Source: JAUWOY01 sp034431315 (GTDB taxonomy: Bacteria > Chloroflexota > Anaerolineae > VGOG01). Taken from it: a stretch of 28,077 nt of DNA. A program made the translations under genes and the position numbers. Within the stretch, counting starts at the first letter, position 1. Each line of letters begins with the position of its first letter. Shown one piece after another: positions 1-7,663 of the stretch. The stretch is from assembly GCA_034431315.1 (NCBI GenBank), contig DAOUDK010000144.1:1-28077 (forward strand), read 5' to 3'. A model generated the notes under the pieces. It did not search any database, had not been told where the DNA came from, and saw only the letters and a list, made by a program, of their open reading frames with translations.

Positions 1-198
1 GGGGAGCAGACAGACGCATTTCTGCCATTGGGCCTCCTCAACACACGTTTGAAGCCCATTATGCCATATTTCCCCCGATATGGCAATCAACAGGTAAATA
101 AGAGCGATTACACCCATGCGATATAAGCTCCAAGTTCCGTCCTCGGGCCGTCCGAGACCGCGCCTGGGAGCTTTATACCAAAATTTCATGGAGGTGAT

Positions 199-1527
199 AT
201 GAATCTGAAACGCTTTCTATACGTAGGATTGCTCATCGCGGCCCTGATCGTGTCCGCTTGCAGCCCCCAGGCCACGCCAGAGCCGACGGCCACGCCGCTG
301 CCGCCGACCGATACGCCGGCGACGCCGGCAACTACGGAGGTGCTTATACCCTCCATCAGCGGGAGCGGCGAAGTGCCCATGGGCTTCACCGAGGAGGGCT
401 CGCCCTACTGGGGCCACCCCGATGCGCCGGTGACGCTGGTGGAACACTCGGAGTTCCAGTGACCGTTTTGTGGCCGTCATACTTTACAGACGGGACCGCT
501 TCTGTATGAAGCGTACATAGCCACGGGCAAGGTCAAACATGTTTTCGTTCAGCACCCCCTCGACGGCCTCCACCCCCAGGCGCGGAAAGCGGCCGAGGCC
601 TCGCTCTGCGCTGGCAAGCAGGGAGCCGAAGCCTTCTGGCCCATGCACGAGATCCTCTTCGAGAAGGCACAAGAGTGGAGCGGGCAAGAGAACGCAATCG
701 AGCTGTTCGAGGGATACGCCGCCGAGCTGGGTCTCAATACCGAGGCTTTCGTCGCCTGCCTGGAGTCGGAGGAGACAGCCGACCAGGTTCAGGCGGAGCT
801 CGAGCAGGGCGAGGCGCTAGGAGTGAGTGGTGTTCCTGCCTTCTTCATCAACGACTGGTTCGTCTCTGGCGCGCAGCCGTTCGAGGTCTTCCAGGAGACC
901 ATCGAGGCCGCGCTGCGCGGGGAGCATCCGGCCCCCACGCCCACGCCTCTGCCGCCTGGCGCGACGCCCTTCGACCCCAACCCGGAGCAGCCCGGCTATA
1001 CCTACACCGGCGATGCCTTCTGTGGCTCAGGGGAGGCGGAGATCATCCTCGCCGAGTTCGTTGACTTCCAGTCGGCGGAAAACCGTAACCACTTCTTGAA
1101 AGAGTGGGCTGAGCTGGAGAAGGAATATGTAGATACGGGCGAGGTGCGGCTCATGGTCAAGCATTTCCCATCCCTCGACCATGTCCAGGGGTTCACCGCG
1201 GCCGAGGCAGCCGAATGTGCCGGGCAGCAAGAAGCGTTCTGCTCTATGTACGATCTGCTCTTCGAGAAACAGGACGAGTGGAGTCAGTTGGATGACGTCA
1301 CAATCACGTTCAAGGAGTATGCCGCCGAGTTGGACCTGGATGCTGATGCCTTCGCAACCTGTCTTGATGAAGGCCAAACGGCGGACAAGGTGATGCAAGA
1401 TTTCACCATCGGGCAGGATAACCAGTTCCCTCCCGCACCGGTGTTCTGGATTTTCAAAGGAGAGCAGGGAGGCCCTGCGCCTCTTGACCAACTCCAAGAG
1501 GCCATCGAACAGTTTCTGGCGGAGTGA
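199..1527 (+). CDS. Tandem DsbA-like thioredoxin-fold lipoprotein, in-frame UGA (candidate selenoprotein)
   Basis: The predicted product is an exported lipoprotein of 442 codons with two DsbA-like domains. The signal peptide ends in a lipobox (VSAC, Cys21), followed by a Pro/Thr-rich linker. In domain 1 (about 70-235), codon 88 (TGA, 460-462) replaces the first Cys of the expected CPFC redox motif: it reads EFQ-stop-PFCGRH, and the same frame continues without a stop to 1527. A VSGVPAFF segment carries the likely cis-Pro. Domain 2 (about 265-442) has lost the CxxC (DFQSAENRNHF) and is probably not redox active. GGAGGTGAT just before 199 is a strong ribosome binding site. Two readings are possible: selenocysteine insertion (UxxC active site), or a Cys-to-stop mutation or sequencing error that leaves an 87-residue fragment. 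The position of the UGA and the intact downstream domain favour selenocysteine. No sel genes lie in the window. Confidence 0.72.
472..513 (+). promoter_or_regulatory. Candidate bacterial SECIS region after the in-frame UGA
   Basis: Two hairpins follow the UGA at 460-462. The first has stem 474-478/489-493 (CCGTC/GACGG), loop 479-488, and an added GG/CC pair across a 2-nt bulge. Its distance from the UGA suits a bacterial SECIS, but its loop lacks a G. The second has a perfect 6-bp stem, 497-502/508-513 (CGCTTC/GAAGCG), with loop TGTAT, whose second base is the G expected near the loop start. It lies about 40 nt from the UGA, slightly beyond the usual range. Support is therefore suggestive only. 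Confidence 0.3.
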
Positions 1528-1580
1528 GGGAGCGAGTGGTGGGGTAGGACGTGAGGAACTCGCCTGACTCTGATAGAGTA

Positions 1581-1620
1581 AAGCCCTTCGGGGACTAAAC
1601 CCGAAGGGCTTGTTTCTTTT
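1581..1620 (+). terminator. Rho-independent terminator of the DsbA-like gene
   Basis: A perfect 12-bp stem (1581-1592 with 1600-1611, AAGCCCTTCGGG) closes a 7-nt loop and is followed by a T-rich tract (1611-1620). It lies between the convergent DsbA-like gene and uvrC, and its U-tract serves the plus strand. Confidence 0.92.
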
Positions 1621-1635
1621 CGCAATCATCATAGA

Positions 1636-3480
1636 TCACAGATTCTCCCTCACTGCCTCCGCCGCTTTCCTAGTCATCCCCTTCACGGCGGCCAACTCCT
1701 CGACCGGTGCCTGGCGAATGGCCTCGATGGAGCCGAAGTGCTTGAGCAGAGCCTGGCGGCGCTTGGGACCGATGCCGGGGATCTCCTCCAGAATCGAGGT
1801 CAGGCTCTTTTTGGCTCGCAGCTTGCGATGGTAGCCAAGGGCGAAGCGGTGGGCCTCGTCGCGGATGCGCTGCAGTAGGTATAATCCCTGGGAGTCGCGG
1901 GGCAGGACGAGGGGCTGCGAACGTCCAGGGAGGAATATCTCCTCCTGCTTCTTGGCCAGGCCTACGGCGGGCACTTCGTCCTTTAGGCCATGTTCTTCCA
2001 GCACCTCCAAGGCGGCGTTCAGTTGTCCCTTGCCGCCGTCAATGATGATCAGATCGGGCAGGATGGTCCAAACGTCGGCCCCTTTGCCCTCCTCCCTAGC
2101 CCTTCCTTCGATGGCTCTCTTGAAGCGCCTCCGCAGCACTTCCTGCATCATGGCGTAATCATCCGCCCCCTCCACCGTGCGGATCCTGAAGCGGCGGTAA
2201 TCGCTCTTGCGAGGCACGCCCTTGACGAAGACCACCATGCTGCCCGTAGCCGCCGTTCCCTGGATGTTGGAGATGTCATAGCCCTCAATGCGGGTGGGCG
2301 CTTCATCCAGGCCCAGGTGCTCTTGCAGTTGAGCCAGAGCCTCGACGCTTCTCCCCTCGTCAAGCAGCCACTGGGCGCGCAGGCTGGCCAGGGTCTCGGC
2401 AGCGTTCTCGGCGACCATCCGCACCAGCTCCCTCTGCCGACCCCACTTGGGCACGTGCAATTTCACTTTGCTGCCCCGTTTGCTCCTCAGCCAAGTCTCA
2501 ATAACTATGGCCTCCTCGACACTGGTCGGCAAAATGATCTTCATGGGCACGTAGGCCGCCTCGTCGTAGAACTGCTTGACGAAGGAGGCCACTATCTGAG
2601 CCTCGTCTTCCTCCGCGGTGCCATCCAGGATGAAGTATTCGCGGCCGATGAGTTTCCCCTGCCGGATGAAGAACACCTGAACGCAGGTGTCATCGTTCTC
2701 TCGGGCCAGGGCGATAACGTCTTCATCTTTGCCCACCGCCAGGGCGATCTTCTGTTGCTTGGTCACTCTCTCCACGGCCCTGATCTGGTCGCGAAGGGCG
2801 GCCGCCCGTTCGAAGTCCAACGCTTCGGCGGCGAAGGTCATCTGGGCTTGCAGATCGGCCACGATCTCCTCGGCCTTGCCCTCCAGGAACAGGCAGATGC
2901 GCCTGATCAGAGCGCGGTAATCTTCCCTGGAGATAGCGCCGATGCAAGGCCCTGCGCAGCGGCCGATATGATAGTAGAGGCAGGCACGCCTGTCCTGGCC
3001 TGTGATCTCGCGTTTGCAAGTCAGATAGGGGAAGAGTCGGCGCAGCATGTCCAGGGTTTGGTGGACGGCCCGGACGTCGGTGAGGGGGCCGAAGTAGCGG
3101 GCCCCGTCGCGTTCCATGCGGCGGGTGACGATGATGCGAGGGTAGTCCTCCTGCCAGGTGATCTTGATATAAGGATAACGCTTGTCGTCCTTGAGGCGGA
3201 TGTTGTATTTGGGGCGGTGTTCCTTGATCAGGTTGCACTCTAGGATGAGGGCCTCTATCTCGGAGTCGGTGACGATGATGTCGAAATCGGCGATGCGGTA
3301 TACCAGACGGTGCAGCTTGATGGAGTGGCTGGCCGAAGCCTGGAAGTAGGAGCGCACCCGATGCCTCAGGTTCACTGACTTGCCCACGTAGATCACCTCG
3401 CCCCCATCGTCCTTCATCAGGTAGACGCCGGGCTTGGTGGGAAGGGTTTGCAGTTTGTCTTTCAATAGTGGGTGATCCAT
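1636..3480 (-). CDS. uvrC: Excinuclease ABC subunit C
   Basis: UvrC makes the dual incisions in nucleotide excision repair, acting on the UvrB-DNA complex in the cytoplasm. The 614-residue product has the usual length. It has an N-terminal GIY-YIG nuclease (G18-V-Y and Y31-V-G, for the 3' cut), a UVR UvrB-binding helix pair around 200-235 (DFERAAALRDQI), and the RNase H-like nuclease for the 5' cut (EGYDISNIQG, then DLIIIDGGKGQ). Tandem helix-hairpin-helix motifs end the protein (EEIPGIGPKRRQALLKHFGS, then VKGMTRKAAEAV). AAGGATG lies 6 bases before the ATG. The gene starts 28 bp downstream of the 14-repeat secreted protein gene on the same strand, so the two may be co-transcribed. No uvrA or uvrB is nearby. 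Confidence 0.97.
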   Translation of the reverse strand: MDHPLLKDKLQTLPTKPGVYLMKDDGGEVIYVGKSVNLRHRVRSYFQASASHSIKLHRLVYRIADFDIIVTDSEIEALILECNLIKEHRPKYNIRLKDDKRYPYIKITWQEDYPRIIVTRRMERDGARYFGPLTDVRAVHQTLDMLRRLFPYLTCKREITGQDRRACLYYHIGRCAGPCIGAISREDYRALIRRICLFLEGKAEEIVADLQAQMTFAAEALDFERAAALRDQIRAVERVTKQQKIALAVGKDEDVIALARENDDTCVQVFFIRQGKLIGREYFILDGTAEEDEAQIVASFVKQFYDEAAYVPMKIILPTSVEEAIVIETWLRSKRGSKVKLHVPKWGRQRELVRMVAENAAETLASLRAQWLLDEGRSVEALAQLQEHLGLDEAPTRIEGYDISNIQGTAATGSMVVFVKGVPRKSDYRRFRIRTVEGADDYAMMQEVLRRRFKRAIEGRAREEGKGADVWTILPDLIIIDGGKGQLNAALEVLEEHGLKDEVPAVGLAKKQEEIFLPGRSQPLVLPRDSQGLYLLQRIRDEAHRFALGYHRKLRAKKSLTSILEEIPGIGPKRRQALLKHFGSIEAIRQAPVEELAAVKGMTRKAAEAVRENL

Positions 3481-3508
3481 ACGTGCATCCTTGCAAATGG
3501 CGAATAGG

Positions 3509-5932
3509 CTACAGTGTCTCCTTACGGATCAGCGGCAGGTATACCTCCCAGGCGACAGACCCCACGCGCTCCAGCCGCAGGTCGTCCAGGGTGACCTCCA
3601 GGGTGAAGGGAGCGCCGGGCGTAGCGCCTGCTGCTGACTTCAAGTGGAGGGCGTAGCTGCCGTTGGCCGCAGTGATGTCGGCGGTGAGCACCTGGCCGCC
3701 GTCGGCGAAGACGGCCGGCCCGCTGAGGGTGGCGCTGAGGGTGGCGGGGGTGGGGATGTTGCCGTGTACCACGTCCACCGTTGCACCACGGGCTGGCAGC
3801 AGCAGCGGGCGATCTGGATCGCGCCATTTGAGCCAGGGGCCGGAGTGCGCGTATTTCAGGTCGCGGTTAGTGTAGTCGTAGTAGCTGATGTGCGGATACC
3901 CGCCCGCATCCAGGGCCAGGGAGGTGTACTCGCCGACATCTCCCTCGCTGTCTACAGTCTCAATGTGCCAGCCGGAGTCAATCTGGTAGGCATACTTCAG
4001 GTCGCGGTTAGTGTAGTCGAAATAGCTGATGTGCGCAGGCCCGCCTCCATCATCCAAGGCCAGGGAGATGTGTTTGACATCTCCCCCTCTATCCACAGTC
4101 TCAATGTGCCAGCCGGGAGCGTCCTGGTAGGCGTACTTCAACTCGCAAGGACTGTTGGTACAGTCGTAGTAGCTGATGTGCGGATAGCCGTCTCTATCCA
4201 TGGCCAGGGAGGTGTACCAGCCGACACCCTCGCTGTCCACGGTCTCGATGTGCCAGCCGGAGGCGTCCTGGTAGGTGTACTTCAGGTCGTCGTTGGTGTC
4301 GTCGTAGTAGCTGATGTGGGGATACCCGTCCCCATCCAGGCCCAGGGAGGTTTGTCCGCCATCATGACTCAGCCGTGTGTCCACGGTCTTGATGTGCCAG
4401 CCAGTGGCGTCCTGGTAGGCATACTTGAGGTCGTAGTAAAGGTAGTGAGCATAGTAACTGATGTGGGGATACCCGCCCGCATCCAGGGCCAGGGAGGTGT
4501 ACCAGCCTACCCACCCCTCGCTGTCCGCGGTCTCTATGTGCCAGCCGGAGGCGTCTTGATAGGCATACTTCAGGTCGCCATTGCCAAGGTCGTGGTAGCT
4601 GATGTGCGGATAGCCGCTCTCATCCAGCGCAAGGGAGGTGTCGTGACCGACAGCCCCCTCGCTGTCCACGGTCTGAATGTGCCAGCCGGATGCGTCCTGA
4701 TAGGCGTACTCCAGGTCGTAGTTGTCCAGGTCGAGGTAGCTGATGTGCGGATACCCGCCCGCATCCAGGGCCAGGGAGGTGTACAAGCCAACATCCCCTG
4801 TGCTATCCACAGTCTCAATTTGCCAGCGAGAAGGGCCCTGGTAGGCGTACTTCAGGCCGTCGCCACAGTAACTGATGTGCGGATACCCACTCTCATCCAG
4901 GGCCAGGGAGGTGCACGCGCCCCCCTCGCTGTCCACAATCTCAATGTGCCAGCCAGAGGCGTCCTGGTAGGCGTACTTCAGGTTCAGGTCGTAGTTGCTG
5001 TAGTCGGAGTAACTGATGTGCGGATACCCGCCTGCATTCAGGGCCAGGGAGGTGTACCTACCGACATCTCCCTCGCTGTCCACCGTCTCAAAGTGCCAGC
5101 CGGAGTCGTCTTGGTAGGCATACTTCAGGTCGGAGACTGAGCAGCCGCGGTAGGCATATCCACAGTAATAGTAGCTGATGTGGGGATAGCCGCCCGCATC
5201 GAGGGCTAAGGCAATGGAGGTGTAGCCGCCGACATCTTCTTCCACGATCTCAATGTGCCAGCCAGAGGCGTCCTGGTAGGCATACTTCAGGTGACCGTTG
5301 ACCGTAATGCCGATGGCAAAGCGGAAGTGGTAACTAATGTGGGGATAGCCGTTCCCGTCTAGGGCCAGGGAAGTGTACATGCCGCTCTCACTGCCCACGG
5401 TCTCAATGTGCCAGCCAGAGGCGTCCTGGTAGGCATACTTCAGATCGTCGTTGGTGTAGTCATAGTAGCTGATGTGCGGATGGCCGTCCTCATCCAGGGC
5501 CAGGGAGGTGTACTCGCCGACATCTCCCTCGCCGTCCACAGTCTCAATGTGCCAGCCAGAGGCGTCCTGGTGGCCGTACTTCAGGTCTTTGTTGTCCCGG
5601 TCATAGTAGCTGATGTGTGGATAGCCGCCCCCATCCAGGGCCAGGGAGCTGTCCCACCCGACATTCCCCTCGCTGTCCACCGTCTCGATGTGCCAGCCAG
5701 AGACGTCTTGGTAGCCGTACTTCAGGTCACTGTCGCCCGGGTAACTGATGTGCGGATAGCCGTCTCCATCCAGGGCCAAGGAGGGGGGACCCCCGTGACT
5801 GTCCACAATCTCGGTGTGCCAGCCGGAGGCGTCCTGGTCTGCCACGGCGGGGGTTGCCTGGAGGGCCAAAGGGGCCAGCAGCAGGGCCAATATGCCGAAC
5901 CGTAGTAAGAACTTGCTTTTGCTGTGAATCAT
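3509..5932 (-). CDS. Secreted 14-repeat (about 47 residues each) beta-propeller-like protein
   Basis: The 807-residue product has a signal peptide (about 1-31) followed by 14 near-identical repeats of 42-54 residues (about 32-700). Each repeat has the core D-x-SGWH-IETVDSEG, a short link, TSLALD-GYPHISY, and D-LKYAYQ. The ordered beta-strand pattern with Trp and Tyr at fixed places suits propeller blades; fourteen would fit two seven-bladed propellers or a superhelix, but no named family was identified. A C-terminal beta-rich domain follows (about 705-800; cohesin- or Ig-like by appearance only). The protein ends in VYLPLIRKETL, a tail that recalls hydrophobic C-terminal tails of Chloroflexota secreted proteins. 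AAAGGAG lies 9 bases before the ATG. A structured leader precedes the gene. Its function is unknown; it is probably a surface binding protein. Confidence 0.85.
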   Translation of the reverse strand: MIHSKSKFLLRFGILALLLAPLALQATPAVADQDASGWHTEIVDSHGGPPSLALDGDGYPHISYPGDSDLKYGYQDVSGWHIETVDSEGNVGWDSSLALDGGGYPHISYYDRDNKDLKYGHQDASGWHIETVDGEGDVGEYTSLALDEDGHPHISYYDYTNDDLKYAYQDASGWHIETVGSESGMYTSLALDGNGYPHISYHFRFAIGITVNGHLKYAYQDASGWHIEIVEEDVGGYTSIALALDAGGYPHISYYYCGYAYRGCSVSDLKYAYQDDSGWHFETVDSEGDVGRYTSLALNAGGYPHISYSDYSNYDLNLKYAYQDASGWHIEIVDSEGGACTSLALDESGYPHISYCGDGLKYAYQGPSRWQIETVDSTGDVGLYTSLALDAGGYPHISYLDLDNYDLEYAYQDASGWHIQTVDSEGAVGHDTSLALDESGYPHISYHDLGNGDLKYAYQDASGWHIETADSEGWVGWYTSLALDAGGYPHISYYAHYLYYDLKYAYQDATGWHIKTVDTRLSHDGGQTSLGLDGDGYPHISYYDDTNDDLKYTYQDASGWHIETVDSEGVGWYTSLAMDRDGYPHISYYDCTNSPCELKYAYQDAPGWHIETVDRGGDVKHISLALDDGGGPAHISYFDYTNRDLKYAYQIDSGWHIETVDSEGDVGEYTSLALDAGGYPHISYYDYTNRDLKYAHSGPWLKWRDPDRPLLLPARGATVDVVHGNIPTPATLSATLSGPAVFADGGQVLTADITAANGSYALHLKSAAGATPGAPFTLEVTLDDLRLERVGSVAWEVYLPLIRKETL

Positions 5933-5954
5933 CTGACTTTGCTCCTTTCTTCAG

Positions 5955-6036
5955 AGGCTAATGCTCGGAGCGCTCCCGCCAGTGCGAAGTCGGCAGATTT
6001 TGCACTCCACTAACAACTCCTGAGGGGGACTAGCCT
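5955..6036 (-). promoter_or_regulatory. Structured 5' leader of the 14-repeat protein gene (no known class recognised)
   Basis: The leader is closed by AGGCTA/TAGCCT (5955-5960 with 6031-6036). Inside are the palindrome GGAGCGCTCC (5967-5976) and an AGTGC/GCACT stem (5981-5985 with 6002-6006) that competes with a TGCC/GGCG pairing. The predicted transcription start falls almost exactly at its 5' edge. I could not match it to a known riboswitch. Confidence 0.35.
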
Positions 6037-6042
6037 GCTTAT

Positions 6043-6072
6043 ATTTTACCATAAAAACGAACGGAAGGGCAA
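6043..6072 (-). promoter_or_regulatory. Sigma-70-type promoter for the 14-repeat protein gene
   Basis: On the minus strand, TTGCCC (6067-6072) and TAAAAT (6043-6048) are separated by 18 bases. The predicted start, near 6036, coincides with the structured leader. Confidence 0.55.
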
Positions 6073-6116
6073 TTCCTCACTTGAGCATCGCGGATTGAGA
6101 GACTGGCTAACCGAGC

Positions 6117-6151
6117 TTGACAGAAACTTTCACTTTGAGTATAATGTATAC
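6117..6151 (+). promoter_or_regulatory. Consensus promoter and palindromic operator of vapBC module 1
   Basis: TTGACA (6117-6122) and TATAAT (6140-6145) are both perfect and are spaced by 17 bases. The inverted repeat GTATA-ATG-TATAC (6139-6151) overlaps the -10 box. VapB antitoxins autoregulate through such palindromes, so it is a likely operator. Confidence 0.85.
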
Positions 6152-6189
6152 GCAGCCATATATTTCAAGCTAGACATGGGGAGGATATT

Positions 6190-6447
6190 ATGAGCACTAT
6201 GGTAAGAACGCAGGTCTACATACCTGGTGATGTTTACGAGGAACTGAAGAGGCGAAGCAAGTCCACAGGTCTTGCCATGGCTGAGCAGATTCGCCGGGCT
6301 CTAAGAGAATACTTGGAGCGTGGGGAGGGCGTGGTGCTCCGGGAGGACGATCCCATCTGGAATATCGTGGGGGCCATCTCGACTGGCGATGGCGATCTGT
6401 CCATTCACCATGATAAGTATCTTTATGGGTGGAAGAAAGACCAATGA
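6190..6447 (+). CDS. vapB: VapB-like ribbon-helix-helix antitoxin (module 1)
   Basis: This 85-residue protein is the antitoxin partner of the PIN toxin that follows. Residues 5-45 (VRTQVYIPGDVYEELKRRS, then helices ending near REYLE) form a ribbon-helix-helix DNA-binding domain. The C-terminal part (about 50-85) would wrap the toxin. GGGGAGG lies 5 bases before the ATG. The stop overlaps the toxin start as ATGA, which implies translational coupling. The same length and layout recur in module 2. It probably represses its own promoter through the palindrome on the -10 box. Confidence 0.85.
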   Translation: MSTMVRTQVYIPGDVYEELKRRSKSTGLAMAEQIRRALREYLERGEGVVLREDDPIWNIVGAISTGDGDLSIHHDKYLYGWKKDQ

Positions 6448-6857
6448 GACTCTTCGCTGATACTGGGGCCTGGTGTGCTCTCTACGATAGGAGTGATGTC
6501 CATCACGCCCGCGCTTCGGCTTTTCTGCAGGAGCTCAAAAGGCAAAAGGCCCAGTTGATCACCAGCGACTATGTCCTCGACGAGTCTCTAACCTTGCTGC
6601 GTTTTCGGGCTGGGCACAAGGAAGCCGTCGAGTTCGGCAGGTGGGTGCTGCAGAGCCCGCTGGTGAGGATGATCAACGTTGATGAAAAGATATGGCAAGC
6701 GGCATGGGACGTCTTTGTCAGATACGACGATAAGGATTTCTCCTTCACCGATTGCACCAGCTTCGCCATCATGCGGCAGTTGGGCCTGATCAACGCCCTT
6801 GCCTTCGATCGTAATTTTGAGCAGGCGGGGTTCGTGATGCTTCCGGCCGAAGGCTGA
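6444..6857 (+). CDS. vapC: VapC-like PIN-domain ribonuclease toxin (module 1)
   Basis: PIN toxins cleave RNA, often tRNA or rRNA, with metal ions held by acidic residues. The 137-residue product shows the expected set: D6 (FADTGAW), E47 (YVLDES), D103 (SFTDCTS) and D122 (AFDRNF). The ATG at 6444 is preferred over an in-frame upstream start because it overlaps the antitoxin stop (ATGA), follows GGAAGA, and gives exactly the length of the module 2 toxin. Its RNA target cannot be read from sequence. The stop lies 2 bp from the convergent solute-binding protein gene. Confidence 0.88.
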   Translation: MRLFADTGAWCALYDRSDVHHARASAFLQELKRQKAQLITSDYVLDESLTLLRFRAGHKEAVEFGRWVLQSPLVRMINVDEKIWQAAWDVFVRYDDKDFSFTDCTSFAIMRQLGLINALAFDRNFEQAGFVMLPAEG

Positions 6858-6859
6858 CC

Positions 6860-7663
6860 TTAACGGAACCATTTCTCCCGCAGTCTATCCAGTGTGCCGT
6901 TCTCCCTCATCTCCACCAGGGCTTCGTTTATGGCTTTCAAAAGCAGGGGGCTATCCAGTCGCACAGCGATGACGTACAGTTCATCCGTCAGCGGGTCGCC
7001 TACCACCTGCACGCCCCCCTTAGTAGCGCTGAACTGATAGGCGGAGACAGCGTCCACCACGGCCGCCTCTACCTCGCCCTCTTTCAAGGCCCACAACACC
7101 TCCTGGGGAGTCATGTAATGCTCCAGGCTCAAACCCTCGATTTTCTTCTGCAGCCGCCTGCTCACGACGTCGCCTTCTGAAGCCAGCTCTACACCCAGCC
7201 TCTTGCCAGATAGGTCATTCGTTTCGTTGATATCAGTCTCATCGGCCCGTACGACCAACACCTGTCCGGCATTGAAGTAGGAGATGGAATAGGCCACGTC
7301 GCCGTACAGCAGGGGATCGTAGGGCAGGGCCGAAACGATGGCATCGAACCTGCCCACGTAGAGGGCATCGTAGAGGCTGTCGAAGCCCACGTTGACCAGC
7401 TCTACCTCGACGCCCAGGCGCTGCCCGATGGCTCGCGCCAGATCAACGTCGAGGCCGACGATCTGGCCTGTTGGTTCGTCAATGTACTCAAAGGGCGGCC
7501 AACTGGCATCCATCCCAACCCGCATCAGCCCCTCCCGCTGGATCCGCGCCCAGGTTTCGTCCTCCTCTCCACCCCACTGTGCCAGCACGAACCAGATCGC
7601 CAGAGCGATGGCTGCCAGGGCCAGGATTGCCAAAAGCACCCGACTACTTTTCAGTTTCCTCAT
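6860..7663 (-). CDS. Membrane-anchored amino-acid-type ABC solute-binding protein (SBP family 3)
   Basis: This 267-residue protein has an N-terminal membrane segment or uncleaved signal anchor (about 8-29). A family 3 periplasmic-binding fold follows: LMRVGMDASWPPFEYID near residue 45, then GLDVDLARAIGQRLG, GFDSLYDALYVGRFDAIVS, and DLSGKRLGVELASEGD in the second lobe. Such proteins bind amino acids or other small polar ligands outside the membrane. No lipobox Cys is seen, so anchoring would be by the helix. No permease or ATPase gene of this family is nearby, so it may serve a transporter encoded elsewhere or act as a sensor. Its start overlaps the stop of the upstream glycosidase gene (ATGA), suggesting an operon. 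Confidence 0.88.
   Translation of the reverse strand: MRKLKSSRVLLAILALAAIALAIWFVLAQWGGEEDETWARIQREGLMRVGMDASWPPFEYIDEPTGQIVGLDVDLARAIGQRLGVEVELVNVGFDSLYDALYVGRFDAIVSALPYDPLLYGDVAYSISYFNAGQVLVVRADETDINETNDLSGKRLGVELASEGDVVSRRLQKKIEGLSLEHYMTPQEVLWALKEGEVEAAVVDAVSAYQFSATKGGVQVVGDPLTDELYVIAVRLDSPLLLKAINEALVEMRENGTLDRLREKWFR

Noticed and set aside
199..462. A separate complete 87-residue lipoprotein ending at the TGA
   Set aside because: The following 355 codons continue the same domain in the same frame, and the TGA sits exactly at the expected active-site Cys. A short product by early termination is still possible.
1027..1632. A 201-codon open frame on the minus strand across the DsbA-like gene end
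   Set aside because: It runs through the terminator and shadows the second DsbA-like domain; no support of its own.
1990..3243. A 417-codon open frame on the plus strand opposite uvrC
   Set aside because: It is the shadow of a GC-rich, fully supported uvrC; it has no motif and no ribosome binding site.
3644..5140. A 498-codon open frame on the plus strand opposite the 14-repeat protein gene
   Set aside because: It repeats with the same period as the real gene, as antisense of tandem repeats does. The minus-strand frame has a signal peptide, ribosome binding site and promoter.
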